NCBI GenBank assembly: GCA_021780275.1
Contig: JAJXZC010000107.1
Span: 1 to 18,925 of the forward strand
Source: Pseudomonadota bacterium
Lineage (GTDB): Bacteria; Pseudomonadota; Alphaproteobacteria; Parvibaculales; Parvibaculaceae
DNA length: 18,925 bases
Direction of reading: 5' to 3'
The notes under the pieces are model-generated. The model was not told where the DNA came from. It worked only from the letters and a program-made list of their open reading frames with translations, and did not search any database. Shown piece by piece: positions 1 through 9,400 of this stretch (positions within the stretch are counted from its first letter, which is position 1; every line of letters begins with the position of its first letter). The position numbers and the translations under genes are program-made.

Positions 1-67
1 GTTATCCTTGGCTTAACTTGACCAAAAACACGAAACCAAAACCACCACTAACATATTGATTTTACGG

Positions 68-122
68 TGGTGAGCGCGCTGGGACTCGAACCCAGGACCC
101 TCTGATTAAAAGTCAGATGCTC
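68..122 (-). tRNA. tRNA-Lys(UUU) 3' fragment, probable attachment site (att)
   Basis: Read on the minus strand this is the 3' part of a tRNA-Lys gene: anticodon stem-loop with loop CTTTTAA (anticodon TTT at 110-108), variable region, T-arm with GGTTCGAGTCC, half of the acceptor stem and an encoded CCA (70-68). The 5' acceptor strand and nearly all of the D-arm are missing: past base 122 the tRNA similarity stops and unrelated sequence begins. A 3' tRNA piece ending just before an integrase gene is the standard signature of a tRNA-targeting island, where the element carries its own copy of the 3' half and leaves the displaced host copy at one end. The intact tRNA would then lie at the far end, outside the window. 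The fragment itself should not give a working tRNA. Confidence 0.85.
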
Positions 123-148
123 CACAAAAATCATGGGGTCTGATGGGG

Positions 149-178
149 TTGCGCAAATCACCAAAAATCCTATATATT
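149..178 (+). promoter_or_regulatory. Possible integrase promoter (-35/-10)
   Basis: TTGCGC (149-154) and TATATT (173-178) are separated by 18 bases in an AT-rich stretch between the att fragment and the integrase start. The fit to a sigma-70 type promoter is moderate. It would give a 5' leader of roughly 90 bases. Confidence 0.35.
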
Positions 179-200
179 CCGCCATACACAGGCGACTTTT

Positions 201-212
201 GTCAAAATTGAC
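201..212. repeat. Short inverted repeat upstream of integrase
   Basis: GTCAA (201-205) and TTGAC (208-212) are exact inverted copies separated by AA. The site lies downstream of the candidate -10 box, within the presumed leader, so it could be an operator for a regulator or for the integrase itself. It is short enough to be chance. Confidence 0.25.
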
Positions 213-244
213 GGATTCGCCTTTTGAGCACAAATTTCGGGGCA

Positions 245-265
245 ATCGCCCGAGTATCGCCCGAG
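245..265. repeat. Tandem 10-bp direct repeat ahead of the integrase
   Basis: ATCGCCCGAG occurs twice, at 245-254 and 256-265, one base apart (period 11, about one helical turn). The second copy ends 10 bases before the integrase ATG. Helically phased short direct repeats close to an att site are typical of arm-type integrase or excisionase binding sites, but the function here is inferred. Confidence 0.45.
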
Positions 266-275
266 AAAAAATGGC

Positions 276-1985
276 ATGAAGGCTAGGATAACCAAGGCAA
301 CCATCGCTTCCGCAGTGAAGGATTCTGCCGAAAAGAAGACCTACGACCGGTCCGATCTGGAGACACAAGGCCTCATTCTGCGCGTCGGCCCGCGTGGGGT
401 CCGCTGGTCCCTTCGGGTCAATCTGCGCGGTAAACCGACACGCTGGGACCTCGGTGTGGCGACCCTTCATGACCCGGACTTCTACAGGGCGATAGCGCGC
501 GAGGCGCGCGAGCTTTGCCGGCACGGAACCGATCCGACCGAACACATCGAGCGCAGGACCGGGGTCGCCATTGATCCGGTAATGCCACTTGCCAAGCCCG
601 CGTCGACTTGGACCTTCGATCAGGCGGTCGACGCCTTTCTTGAGGAAAAGAGCAAGACGCGCGCGATCGCGACCGTCGACGACTATTCCTGGAAGCTGAA
701 GGACGAGAAGGAATGGAAGAAGCTGCGCGATCGCCCCATCTGCGAAATCGATGATAGCGACGTTCAAAGGGTCCTGAACAAGATCGGGGACCGGGGCGCT
801 TACACGTCGGCGGAAGGCATTCACCGCGTCGTCCGGGCATTGTTCAACTGGTGCGCCAAGCCGGGCCAGAAAAAGCTGTCAGGCGTCGCAAAAGGGCAGA
901 TCGCCGACGTGCAACCGCCCGACCGCCCTCGCCTCACCGCCGCGAGGGCTCAGGAGATCGAGGATAGCGCCACCTCTTTGCCGACGCCGGAAGAGCTTGG
1001 CCGGATCGCAGCCATTGTCGATATGCAGGTCTTCCCTCTGCCACTCAATACAGCGGTGGATTTGCTCTTGCGGACCGCGCAGCGGCGGTCGACGGTGGTC
1101 GCGATCGCTCAGTCGAACATGGAGTTGATCCGACAAGCCGAAATACCGAACGTTCCGATCGATGGCGACTGGATCGCGTGGGTCGTGCCGCCTTATTTCA
1201 TGAAAGGCCGCAAAGCCGTCCACCACAGCCCTTCAACGATGCCGCATCTTGTTCCGATCCCGGAAAGGTTGCTTGGGCAACTGGAGAGATGCAAACGCGC
1301 CTCGACCGTCGTATCCGATTACTATTTTGCGGCAACGCGCGTGCGCCGGGCTGGCCAGGAGCCAAAATACCCTCATATGCATCCGTCGACGTTGAGCCAC
1401 GCGCTCCTGAACTTGCCCGGCATTCTTTGCTCTTTGCACGATGTCCGGCGCGCATTTTTCACCTATGGTAAGGACGTTCTCGGTTTCGCCGACGAGGAGC
1501 CTGAAATCATCCTCGATCACGCCGAAGGCCGTGCGGACACGGTCGGTGGCCGTCATTACGACCGCCGCACGCATCTCGCCAGAAAGGTCGAGATGATGAA
1601 AGCCTGGAACGAGTGGATCGACAAACTCGCTGTGGCAGCGATCAAGGCTGATCCTCTCCTTCGGGATCGGGACAAGTTGCGAGCCGAGATCGAAAGATTA
1701 GGTGGCCCCAAGGTCAAGCCGGAACCGAAAAATCCGAAAAAACCCAAAGTGGCGAAGGCGACTTCCAAAGAAATTGGCGCATCGCTGAGAGACCTCGGGC
1801 GTGCAGCGGCTGCGCGCGGCTTTCATCCAGACATGTCGGATCCTGATCGACCTAAGCCATTTCAGGGCATTATCGACATGATGAAGGCGGATATCGATCA
1901 GATGGACGCCGACGAGGACAAGCGCAAAGCTGTGGCGCGCTCCGAGCGCGTCGCCGCGCGGCGGGGCCGGAAAAAGCGTGTATAG
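276..1985 (+). CDS. Tyrosine-type site-specific recombinase/integrase with long C-terminal extension
   Basis: Predicted to catalyse integration and excision of the island at the tRNA-Lys site. The N-terminal part (about 1-100) resembles the arm-binding domain of island integrases, 110-200 is an SAM-like core-binding region, and about 235-445 is the catalytic domain. The tyrosine-recombinase set is visible: R270 in TAQRR, H388-x-x-R391 in LHDVRR, H415 in LDHAEG and the nucleophile Y428 in RHYDRR. Residues after about 450 form an unusual charged tail of about 120 aa, with a Lys/Pro-rich linker (about 479-497) and a basic C-terminus ending RRGRKKRV. ATG at 276 is used because the nearby ATG at 271 meets a stop after two codons; only a weak GAGAAA stands in front. 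The frame is intact and all catalytic residues are present, so the enzyme is probably active. Confidence 0.93.
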   Translation: MKARITKATIASAVKDSAEKKTYDRSDLETQGLILRVGPRGVRWSLRVNLRGKPTRWDLGVATLHDPDFYRAIAREARELCRHGTDPTEHIERRTGVAIDPVMPLAKPASTWTFDQAVDAFLEEKSKTRAIATVDDYSWKLKDEKEWKKLRDRPICEIDDSDVQRVLNKIGDRGAYTSAEGIHRVVRALFNWCAKPGQKKLSGVAKGQIADVQPPDRPRLTAARAQEIEDSATSLPTPEELGRIAAIVDMQVFPLPLNTAVDLLLRTAQRRSTVVAIAQSNMELIRQAEIPNVPIDGDWIAWVVPPYFMKGRKAVHHSPSTMPHLVPIPERLLGQLERCKRASTVVSDYYFAATRVRRAGQEPKYPHMHPSTLSHALLNLPGILCSLHDVRRAFFTYGKDVLGFADEEPEIILDHAEGRADTVGGRHYDRRTHLARKVEMMKAWNEWIDKLAVAAIKADPLLRDRDKLRAEIERLGGPKVKPEPKNPKKPKVAKATSKEIGASLRDLGRAAAARGFHPDMSDPDRPKPFQGIIDMMKADIDQMDADEDKRKAVARSERVAARRGRKKRV

Positions 1986-2021
1986 CGGACGATCGCTGGA
2001 ATAAATGTAATCTTCGTGCTA

Positions 2022-2038
2022 CATATTATGACGATATG
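2022..2038. promoter_or_regulatory. Candidate HipB operator / promoter region
   Basis: CATAT (2022-2026) and ATATG (2034-2038) form an inverted repeat with a 7-base spacer, in a locally AT-rich patch 18 bases upstream of the antitoxin ATG. It overlaps a TATTAT hexamer (2024-2029) that could be a -10 box. HipB-type antitoxins repress their own operon through palindromes at the promoter, so position and form fit. The arms are short and binding is untested. Confidence 0.35.
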
Positions 2039-2055
2039 AAGTGCGAAGGTTGCAA

Positions 2056-2391
2056 ATGCCTACTCCTCACAATCCCCCAGCCGCAGTTCGGCGCGCGTTG
2101 CGCAAACTCGGCGCTGACATTCACGATGCCCGCCGCCGTCGGCGTCTACCGATGGCCGTTGTGGCCGAGCGCGCCTTCACCTCTCGCTCCACGCTTCAAA
2201 AAGTTGAAGCTGGCGACGCCAATGTCGGCATTGGCATTTACGCTGGCGTCTTGCTTGCGCTTGGCCTGCTCGACGGTCTGAGCCAGATCGCCGACATCGG
2301 CAACGATAGCGTTGGACAGGCCCTCGCCAGCGCCGATCTGCCCAAACACGTCCATCTCAAGCGGCCGGCGGGATCGTCTCGCGATGACTGA
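2056..2391 (+). CDS. hipB: XRE-family (HipB-like) antitoxin / transcriptional regulator
   Basis: A 111-aa protein with a Cro/C1-type helix-turn-helix: residues about 14-72 include DIHDARRRRRLPMAVVAERA and SRSTLQKVEAGD, the usual HTH_3 pattern, followed by the VGIGIYAGVLLALGL segment typical of HipB-like proteins. Expected to bind and neutralise the downstream HipA-like kinase and to repress the operon. ATG at 2056 is preferred over the in-frame GTG at 2041 because GAAGG (2045-2049) sits 6 bases before it and the homologous region starts later. The gene overlaps the kinase gene by 8 bases (ATGACTGA), which fits translational coupling. The Ser/Asp-ending tail after about residue 95 is not conserved in any way I recognise. 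Confidence 0.85.
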   Translation: MPTPHNPPAAVRRALRKLGADIHDARRRRRLPMAVVAERAFTSRSTLQKVEAGDANVGIGIYAGVLLALGLLDGLSQIADIGNDSVGQALASADLPKHVHLKRPAGSSRDD

Positions 2392-3631
2392 CTTCGAGGT
2401 TCACATCGATCTGGCCGGCCGCACGCGGCGGATCGGGCTGGCGCGGAGCAATCGCGTTCGCGGCACGGAGTCCATTCTCTTCGAATATGGCGACGCATGG
2501 TTGAAGGACGCTGACCGGTTCTCGCTGGAGCCAGCCCTTGCATTGGGGCGTGGCGCCTTCGCACCCCCAGCCAGTCTCGCGACGTTCGGTTCGATCGGCG
2601 ATTCAGCGCCTGACACGTGGGGCCGCCGTTTGATGCAGCGAGCTGAGCGCCGCCTTGCCGAACGCGAAGGCCGCGCCGTTCGCACACTCGCGGAAAGCGA
2701 CTACCTGCTGGGCGTTGCCGACGAGACCCGGCTCGGCGCGCTGCGTTTCCGCTGGGTCGGAAATGAGGAATTCCAGGCGCCAATCCGCGCGGGCGTGCCC
2801 GCATTGATCGAGCTTGGCCGCCTGCTCCAGATCACCGAGCGAATTCTTCGCGACGAAGAATCCGACGAAGACCTCCAACTCATTTTCGCTCCCGGCTCCT
2901 CTCTGGGTGGCGCGCGCCCGAAGGCGTCGGTGATCGACCAGCACGGCTGCCTCTCGATCGCCAAGTTCCCGAAGGAGACCGACGACTACAGCATGGAAAC
3001 CTGGGAAGAAATCGCGCTGCGTCTCGCGGGCCAGGCCGGCATCGCCACGCCCACGCATAAGCTGATTGATGTCGCCGGGAAGAAGGTCATGCTGTCGCGC
3101 CGTTTCGATCGCCACGGCGCCATCCGCATCCCGTTCTTGTCGGCCATGGCGATGATGGGCGCCAAGGACGGCGAGCGCGGCAGCTACCCCGAAATCGTTG
3201 ACGCTCTCGCGGAACATGGCGCCCAAGGAAAATCAGACGCCCATGCGCTCTACCGCCGCGTCGTCTTCAATGTGCTGATCTCAAATGTGGACGACCACCT
3301 GCGTAACCACGGCTTCCTGTGGCTAGGCAAAGCCGGATGGTCGCTCTCCCCAGCCTACGACCTCAATCCTGTCCCGTCCGATCTCAAAGCGCGGGTGTTG
3401 ACGACCAATATCGATCTCGATGAGGGCACCTGCTCCCTCGACCTGTTGGAGGCCGCGTCCGAGTTCTTCGCCTTGACGCTGGCCCAAGCCCGCGCGGTCA
3501 TCAAGGAAGTTGCGACCGTTACAGCGACCTGGCGCGATACCGCTCGATCCGTCGGCGCGCGCGCGGTCGAGATCAATCGCATGGCCAGCGCGTTTGAGCA
3601 TGACGACTTAAAACGAGCGACGGCCCTGTAA
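2384..3631 (+). CDS. hipA: HipA-family serine/threonine kinase toxin
   Basis: A 415-aa protein with HipA architecture: an N-terminal subdomain (about 1-100), a Gly-rich SSLGGARPK loop (172-180), the SIAKFPK strand (191-197) with the ATP-binding Lys, the catalytic segment NVDDHLRNH (301-309; D303 matches the catalytic Asp and N308 the metal ligand of E. coli HipA) and the metal-binding AYDLNP (324-329). The family phosphorylates cytoplasmic targets; E. coli HipA modifies glutamyl-tRNA synthetase and halts growth. The target here is unknown. ATG at 2384 overlaps the antitoxin stop; an in-frame start at 2312 would add 24 residues lying wholly inside hipB and lacking family features. All kinase motifs are intact, so it should be an active toxin. 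Likely role: stabilising the island, growth control, or abortive response. Confidence 0.9.
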   Translation: MTDFEVHIDLAGRTRRIGLARSNRVRGTESILFEYGDAWLKDADRFSLEPALALGRGAFAPPASLATFGSIGDSAPDTWGRRLMQRAERRLAEREGRAVRTLAESDYLLGVADETRLGALRFRWVGNEEFQAPIRAGVPALIELGRLLQITERILRDEESDEDLQLIFAPGSSLGGARPKASVIDQHGCLSIAKFPKETDDYSMETWEEIALRLAGQAGIATPTHKLIDVAGKKVMLSRRFDRHGAIRIPFLSAMAMMGAKDGERGSYPEIVDALAEHGAQGKSDAHALYRRVVFNVLISNVDDHLRNHGFLWLGKAGWSLSPAYDLNPVPSDLKARVLTTNIDLDEGTCSLDLLEAASEFFALTLAQARAVIKEVATVTATWRDTARSVGARAVEINRMASAFEHDDLKRATAL

Positions 3632-3817
3632 CGCCAGCCGCTAGCGCGCGGAGCGGATATGGTTGTCGGCGCCGTTGAGCGGGAAGGAAAAGCCAGTCGT
3701 TATTGCTTCCGCTTGGCTAGAGAATGTGCTGAATATGCCCACGTCCGCAATTGACGCCCTCGCCGTTTAGCCTCCCGTTCGCTCCTTTTTCGATTACTTA
3801 GCCCATAGGTCGCCGCC
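3632..3817. other. Intergenic region between hipA and the AddB-like gene
   Basis: About 186 bases with no convincing gene. It contains a weak inverted repeat (CCGCT/AGCGG near 3648-3655) without a following T-tract and a pyrimidine-rich run (3781-3790) that makes the local base composition distinct. A promoter for the AddB/AddA-like pair is expected here, but no clear -35/-10 pair is visible. Confidence 0.4.
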
Positions 3818-6487
3818 ATGCCGCTTCGCCTAGTTTTTTCCTGGTTCGCCGATGCCAGCGCCTGGCCAGAGCATCCCGGCATGGACTCTGCCTGCGTTGA
3901 TGCAGCGGTGGTCGGTCCCATGCGGCTGCTCGATCATGTGGAGACCATACTCGGCCTCGGCGTTCCTGCGGTTGCAGGAGTCAAGCGCATCGCTGTCTAC
4001 CGGCGCAAGCTGGAAGCCGCAGGCGAGAGGTTCTGGTCTAAGTCTTTTGAGAAGGACTCATGGGCGACCGCGCGCGAATTGTTGACCTGGCGCGACGAGT
4101 TGGTTGAAGCGGGCTGGCTCCCCGGGAAGGCTGGGCTGGTTCGGCGGATCGCCGATCTTGCCGCCGCCGAAACCAGTGGACCGCCACTGCCGGCCGGTAT
4201 TGCCGATCGTTTGAATGCGGCTGCCGCCGCGCTGGCGGACAGGCCAAAACTTCCGCTCGTTTCCATCGAACTCATCGACGCCCGCGCAGACCTGCCGGCT
4301 GGCTGGCGGCGGCTTTTGCAGGCGCTGGAATCCTGCGGGGTCGCGATCGTCGTCAGGACGGAGACTCCGATTTCGGGCGACAACGATCTTGCGCGCCTGC
4401 TGGCGCTTTTCAATGGCGAAGACCTCCGACCGGAGCTTTCTGGCGATGGCTCGGTCTGCCTGCTGACCGCCGACACAGAAATGGTCGCCGCCGAAGCGCT
4501 CGCCGGTTGGCTGGCCGCCGCTCCCGACCAAAACGACGGATTGGTTTTTGTGCTCGGTGGCGATACGACGCTGCTTGACCACACCTTGCATCGCGCCGGC
4601 CTGCCGCGCCTCGGACAATCGGCAATATCGCCCCACCGCGCCTTGTTGCAGGTGCTGCCTCTCGCCTTCGCGCTGGCGTGGGATCCTCCCGATCCCAGGA
4701 GCCTCCTGGACTTCCTGCTGCTGCCGGTCAGCCCTTTGCCGCGCTGGGCCGCAAACATGCTGGCGTCCTGCATTGCCGAAAGCCCCGGCGTCGGCGGCCC
4801 ACGCTGGCTGGAGACTTTTGGGGACATCGAAAAGCGCCTCGCGGAAAAGGAGCCGGAAGAACCTGCCGGCAAGCGCGCGAAAACCATCGAAACCTGGCGC
4901 CGTTTCATCGCGCCGGATCGCCACGATCCCAATGTCGGCATGCCGCGCGCGGCCGCCCGCGACATCGCCAATCGTGTCGGCGCCTGGGCCGCAACACGCT
5001 ATGGCGCATCGCACGACGAACTCTTCATGGCGCTTTCGACAGCCGCCAGCGACTTCGTTACCGCCATCGACGCGACGGAACTTGAAAAGCTCGACCGACT
5101 GCTGATCGAGCGCATGATCGAACAGATCGTCGGCGCTGGAGTCAACGATCCCTCGGCTTGCGCAGAAGCCGCGCCGTGGCGCGCAGTCAAACATCCTGGC
5201 GCGGTCTGGGGCGCGGCGCAAACCATCGTGTGGTGGCGTTTCGCCGACAGCGGCGAAACGTTCGCGCGCACGATCTGGGATTTTGATGAGCGCGAGGAGA
5301 TGAAAGCGGCCGGATGCCCGCTCGATGATCCCGCCCTGGCAATCCGCCGCACCGCCACTGCGTGGGAGCGGCCCATCCGCAATGCACAGCAGCGTCTGCT
5401 TCTGGTGCGGCCAACCTCGGCAGGCGGTGAGGACCTGAAGGCGCACCCACTTTGGCACTCCCTTGTCGCGGGTCGTTCAGGCGTCGAAGAACGCATCGGC
5501 GTTCGCGCGGAAAAGATCTTGCGCGAGGCGACGCCACACCTTGCTGATCGCGTGTTGTCACGGCAAAAAATTCATGCTGCCTCAGCGCCGCAGCCACGCA
5601 CGGAATGGCTCGCGCCGAAGGATGCGATCGGCGCGCGCGATTTCGAGTCGGCGAGTTCGCTGGCTTCGCTCTTGAGCTGTCCCGCCAGATGGACGCTGCA
5701 ATATGCGGCGCGGCTGCGGCGCAGCGACCGCCAGTCCTTGCCAACCGAGGACGCCCTGTTCGGCACATTGGCGCATAAGCTTGCCGAAGACCTGTTCAAG
5801 CCGGGCGCGCCGCCTGATTCCGACGACACGGTGAAGGCGGCGAAGACCCGGCTGGAAGACGTTTTGCCGCAAATGGCGGCGACCCTGTTGCTGCCCGGCG
5901 CCGCGCGCGATCTCGCCGCGGCGCGACAGACCATTCCTGAGGCCCTTGGAGAACTGGCCCGCTTCCTTCGAGCGAACGGGCTGGAGGTCGTCGAGATGGA
6001 GCAGGATTTTCACGATGCCGGCAGCCTCGATCCCGTCTCCGGGATCACTGGCGCCATCGATCTTCTCGCGCGGGATCAGGCGGGACGCGCTGTCGTCATC
6101 GATCTCAAATGGCAGAAGCGCGACAAGTACCGCCGCGCCGAAATCACCGACGGCGTCGCCATCCAGCTCGCCGTCTACGCCAGGCACGTTGACGCCGCCG
6201 CCCAGGACGTCGCCACCGGCTATTTCATGCTGCGCCAAAAACGCTTCGTCACCAACGCGACCCATTTCACGGGGTCGGTGGTCGCCGTCAACGGAGAGAG
6301 CCCGCGCGACACCTGGAGCAAGGTCAGCGGCGCCTGGCGGCAGGCGATGGACGAAATTTCCAGCGGAAAAATTCGCGCCACATTCGAAAACAACGGGATC
6401 GCGCAAGGCAAGTTCGCGGACGACATCCTGCTGACGCCACCGAAATGCGATTATTGCGATTACCAAGTTCTGTGCGCGAGGGCATGA
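3818..6487 (+). CDS. AddB-like PD-(D/E)XK nuclease subunit with 4Fe-4S cysteines
   Basis: An 889-aa protein resembling AddB of AddAB helicase-nucleases, which process double-strand DNA ends. The C-terminal nuclease domain shows H653 (LAHKL), D748 (GAIDLL), D762-L-K764 and Q783-x3-Y787, the RecB-type PD-(D/E)XK set. Four cysteines frame it: C621 (LLSCPARW) and C877-x2-C880-x5-C886 at the extreme C-terminus, the AddB/Cas4-type 4Fe-4S arrangement. No Walker A motif was found in the N-terminal 600 residues, as expected of the inactivated helicase half of AddB, though the protein is shorter than typical AddB (about 1000-1150 aa). The stop overlaps the helicase start (ATGATGA at 6484-6490), so the two are coupled. 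The start is chosen at 3818 with a weak AGG (3807-3809) in front. Likely an accessory paralogue rather than the housekeeping gene, because it is island cargo. Confidence 0.85.
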   Translation: MPLRLVFSWFADASAWPEHPGMDSACVDAAVVGPMRLLDHVETILGLGVPAVAGVKRIAVYRRKLEAAGERFWSKSFEKDSWATARELLTWRDELVEAGWLPGKAGLVRRIADLAAAETSGPPLPAGIADRLNAAAAALADRPKLPLVSIELIDARADLPAGWRRLLQALESCGVAIVVRTETPISGDNDLARLLALFNGEDLRPELSGDGSVCLLTADTEMVAAEALAGWLAAAPDQNDGLVFVLGGDTTLLDHTLHRAGLPRLGQSAISPHRALLQVLPLAFALAWDPPDPRSLLDFLLLPVSPLPRWAANMLASCIAESPGVGGPRWLETFGDIEKRLAEKEPEEPAGKRAKTIETWRRFIAPDRHDPNVGMPRAAARDIANRVGAWAATRYGASHDELFMALSTAASDFVTAIDATELEKLDRLLIERMIEQIVGAGVNDPSACAEAAPWRAVKHPGAVWGAAQTIVWWRFADSGETFARTIWDFDEREEMKAAGCPLDDPALAIRRTATAWERPIRNAQQRLLLVRPTSAGGEDLKAHPLWHSLVAGRSGVEERIGVRAEKILREATPHLADRVLSRQKIHAASAPQPRTEWLAPKDAIGARDFESASSLASLLSCPARWTLQYAARLRRSDRQSLPTEDALFGTLAHKLAEDLFKPGAPPDSDDTVKAAKTRLEDVLPQMAATLLLPGAARDLAAARQTIPEALGELARFLRANGLEVVEMEQDFHDAGSLDPVSGITGAIDLLARDQAGRAVVIDLKWQKRDKYRRAEITDGVAIQLAVYARHVDAAAQDVATGYFMLRQKRFVTNATHFTGSVVAVNGESPRDTWSKVSGAWRQAMDEISSGKIRATFENNGIAQGKFADDILLTPPKCDYCDYQVLCARA

Positions 6488-9400
6488 TGACCGAGAGCAA
6501 AACCCTTCACGGCGTAGACATCGTCACCGCCTCCGCCGGGACCGGCAAGACCTACAAACTCACCTCGATGATCGAGGCAGACGTAGTCGCCGGCCGCAAT
6601 CCCGAAAATATCCTGGCGACCACCTTCACCGTCAAGGCGGCCGAAGAGCTGCGTCAGCGCATCCGTGAACGCCTCTTGAAGAGCGGCCTTGCGCCCCAGG
6701 CCGTGCGCCTGCTCGGAGCGCGCATCGGCACCGTCAACGGCGTCTGCGGCGGCTTGATCAAGGAGTTCGCGCTCGGGCTCGGCCTCTCGCCGGTAGCGGA
6801 CGTCATCAGCGAAGACGCGCAAAAGAAAACCTTCAACAAGGCGGCGGACGAGGCGATCGCGCGCCATGCGTCCCGGCTCGACGACCTCGCGCGTCGTCTC
6901 GGGCAGTTCGAAGGAAAAGCCCAGACCGACTGGCGCAACGACGTCAACAACATCGTCGCCAAGGCGCGCGCCAACGACATGGCCCCGGAGATGTTCCGAG
7001 ATTTCGCGCGCCGCTCGATCGAGGGTATTTGCCGGATTGCGCCCAAGCCATACGGCGGCGAGACGGAAGCAAGCCTCGACGCGGCGCTGGACGCCGCCGC
7101 AGCCAATTTGCTCGCTCGCTTTCCCAACAACGACGGGCTGACCAAAGGCACGGCCGGAGCGCTCGACTACCTGCGAGAAGCCTTGCGCGGCAAGTCGGCC
7201 GCCGATCTGATCTGGTGTGACTGGGTGCGAATGGCGAAGCTTGGCGGCACGAAGGCTGACGATGCGCATTTCGAGCCGCTTCGTCAGGCTGCCGGCGTCT
7301 TCGCGCGCCATCCGCGCCTGATCGGCGATGTTAGCGCCTACATCGAGACGATTTTCGCTTGCGCCGAGGACGCCATGCTCGCCTACGAGGCGCACAAGCG
7401 CAAATGGGGCCTGATTGATTTTGTCGATCAGGAGCGGCTCGCGCTCGGGCTGTTGAAGAACCCGGAGCTTGCAGCCGCGCTCTCAGAGCGGATCGACAGT
7501 GTCTACGTCGACGAGTTCCAGGACACCAGCCCGCTGCAACTCGCGCTGTTTGTAGCGATGTCGCAAATCGCGCGAACCAGCGCCTGGGTAGGCGATCCCA
7601 AACAAGCCATCTATGGGTTTCGCGGGACCGATCCCGAACTGATCTCGCGCGTCGCGCCAAAAATCCGTGAGGCCATGGGCGGAACCGGAGACACGCTTGA
7701 TGAGAGTTTCCGCAGCCGAAAGGGCGTGGTGGATTTCGTCAACGACGCCTTTGTCGAAACCTTTGTGGCCATGGGCTTGCCGAAAAAGGCGGTGAGGGTT
7801 GAAAAGGTCCGACGCGCCGATTTGCCCGACCAAAGGGCGGCGCTCAATGTCTGGCGCGTTGAGGGCAAGACGATCGATGCGCGTGCGAATGCGCTCGCCA
7901 ATGGGATCAAGCAACGGCTCGACCAGGCGGAGGAATGGCCGGTCGAGCAAAATGGCCAGTCCCGTCCGTTGGCGCCGGGCGACATCGCCATTCTCTGCGC
8001 TACCAACGACCGCTGCGAAAAACTCGCCGGCGCCTTGTCGCAGTTCGGCCTGAAGGTGGCGCTGGAGCGAGGGGGCTTGTTCGGCGCGCCCGAGGTCCGG
8101 CTCGCGCTTGCAGCATTGCGCTGGTGCGCCGACCAGCGCGACACCCTGGCGCTGGCTGAGATCGCCAACCTGCTGCACGTCGGCGACTGCCAACCCGAAT
8201 GGTTTGAGGCCGCGCTGGAAGACGACGCCAAGGAGAGCCTCGCCGCGCTCGTGCCCATGGCTGAGGAATTGCGCTTGATCGCCAAAGGCGGCGCGCACAA
8301 GAGCCCGCAGGAGTTCGCCGACGCGGTGCTAGTCGCCGGCGGCATCGCCGACGCCATCCGCCGCTGGGGCAATGCGCCGGATCGCCTGCTCAACCTCGAC
8401 GCCCTGCGCGCGCTCGTGGGGACTTACGAAGAGGAACGCAAGCAGTCGCGCGCCCCCGCGACTGTCACAGACCTCTGCGCCTGGCTGGCCGAACAGGATG
8501 GCAAGCAGCCGGCGAGTCAGGCGACCGATGCGATCATCATCGCAACCTATCACCGCTCCAAAGGCCTGGAATGGCCGCTGGTGATCCTGACCGATCTCGA
8601 CCGCGAGCCCAAGGCCGACGCCTTCGGCCTGCATGTGATGAGCGACCTGGCGCCTGATGACATCGACTGGCGCGATCCGCTCGCCGATCGCTGGCTGCGG
8701 CTGTGGCCGTGGCCGTTCGGACCGCAGGAGAAGGATGTCGTTCTTGACGCCACCGCGCAAAACGCGCCGGAGGGGCAGGAGGCCGTCCGGATCGAGCTTG
8801 AGGAGCGCGCCCGCGTCCTCTACGTCGGCGCGACCCGCGCCCGCGACTATCTCGTGCTTGCGCTGCCGGTGAAAACAGGCTGGGCATGGCCTGATGAACT
8901 GAAGGGAGCGGACGGCGGCCTTGCGATTCTCGCACCGCCATCGGACGCGACCACGATGCGCGTCAACGGAGTCGAGCACGAGGTCTGCGTCGCAACCGTG
9001 GCGCCTGCCGAGCCGACCCGTGTTGATGACGCTTCAGAGGATTACGTCAGCGCACTGGCGCCTGCGCCCGTCTTCCCGCCGCTCGCCGTGCGGCCCAGCG
9101 GCGCCGAAAGGGTCGAAGGCACGGTCATCGCAGAACAGGTCAGCTTGGGCGGACGCTTGCCCTTCGCCGGAACGCCCGCCATGGACAAGGTCGGCGAGGC
9201 GCTGCACCGCTTCCTCGCCGCTGACGATCTCGCGTTTGCGCCGGAAAAGCGTATCGCGCTGGCAAAATGTCTGTTGGACGCCTGGGGCGTCACCGGCCTC
9301 GACCCGCGCGACGTCGTCATCATGGGGGATCGCTTCCGCATCTTCATCAACACGCGTTGGCCGAAAGGCGTCCTGCGCCGCGAGGCTCCGATCACGCGCC

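Noticed and set aside
68..143. Complete tRNA-Lys gene
   Set aside because: The 5' acceptor strand and D-arm are absent after base 122, so only a 3' fragment can be supported.
2036..2281. 81-aa plus-strand frame starting at ATG 2036
   Set aside because: Overlaps hipB in another frame and lacks a domain; the HTH is in the 2056 frame.
2603..3226. 207-aa minus-strand reading frame
   Set aside because: Antisense to hipA, whose kinase motifs are intact in the plus frame.
4058..5458. 466-aa minus-strand reading frame
   Set aside because: It lies fully inside the AddB-like gene on the other strand and shows no recognisable domain; a GC-rich shadow frame.
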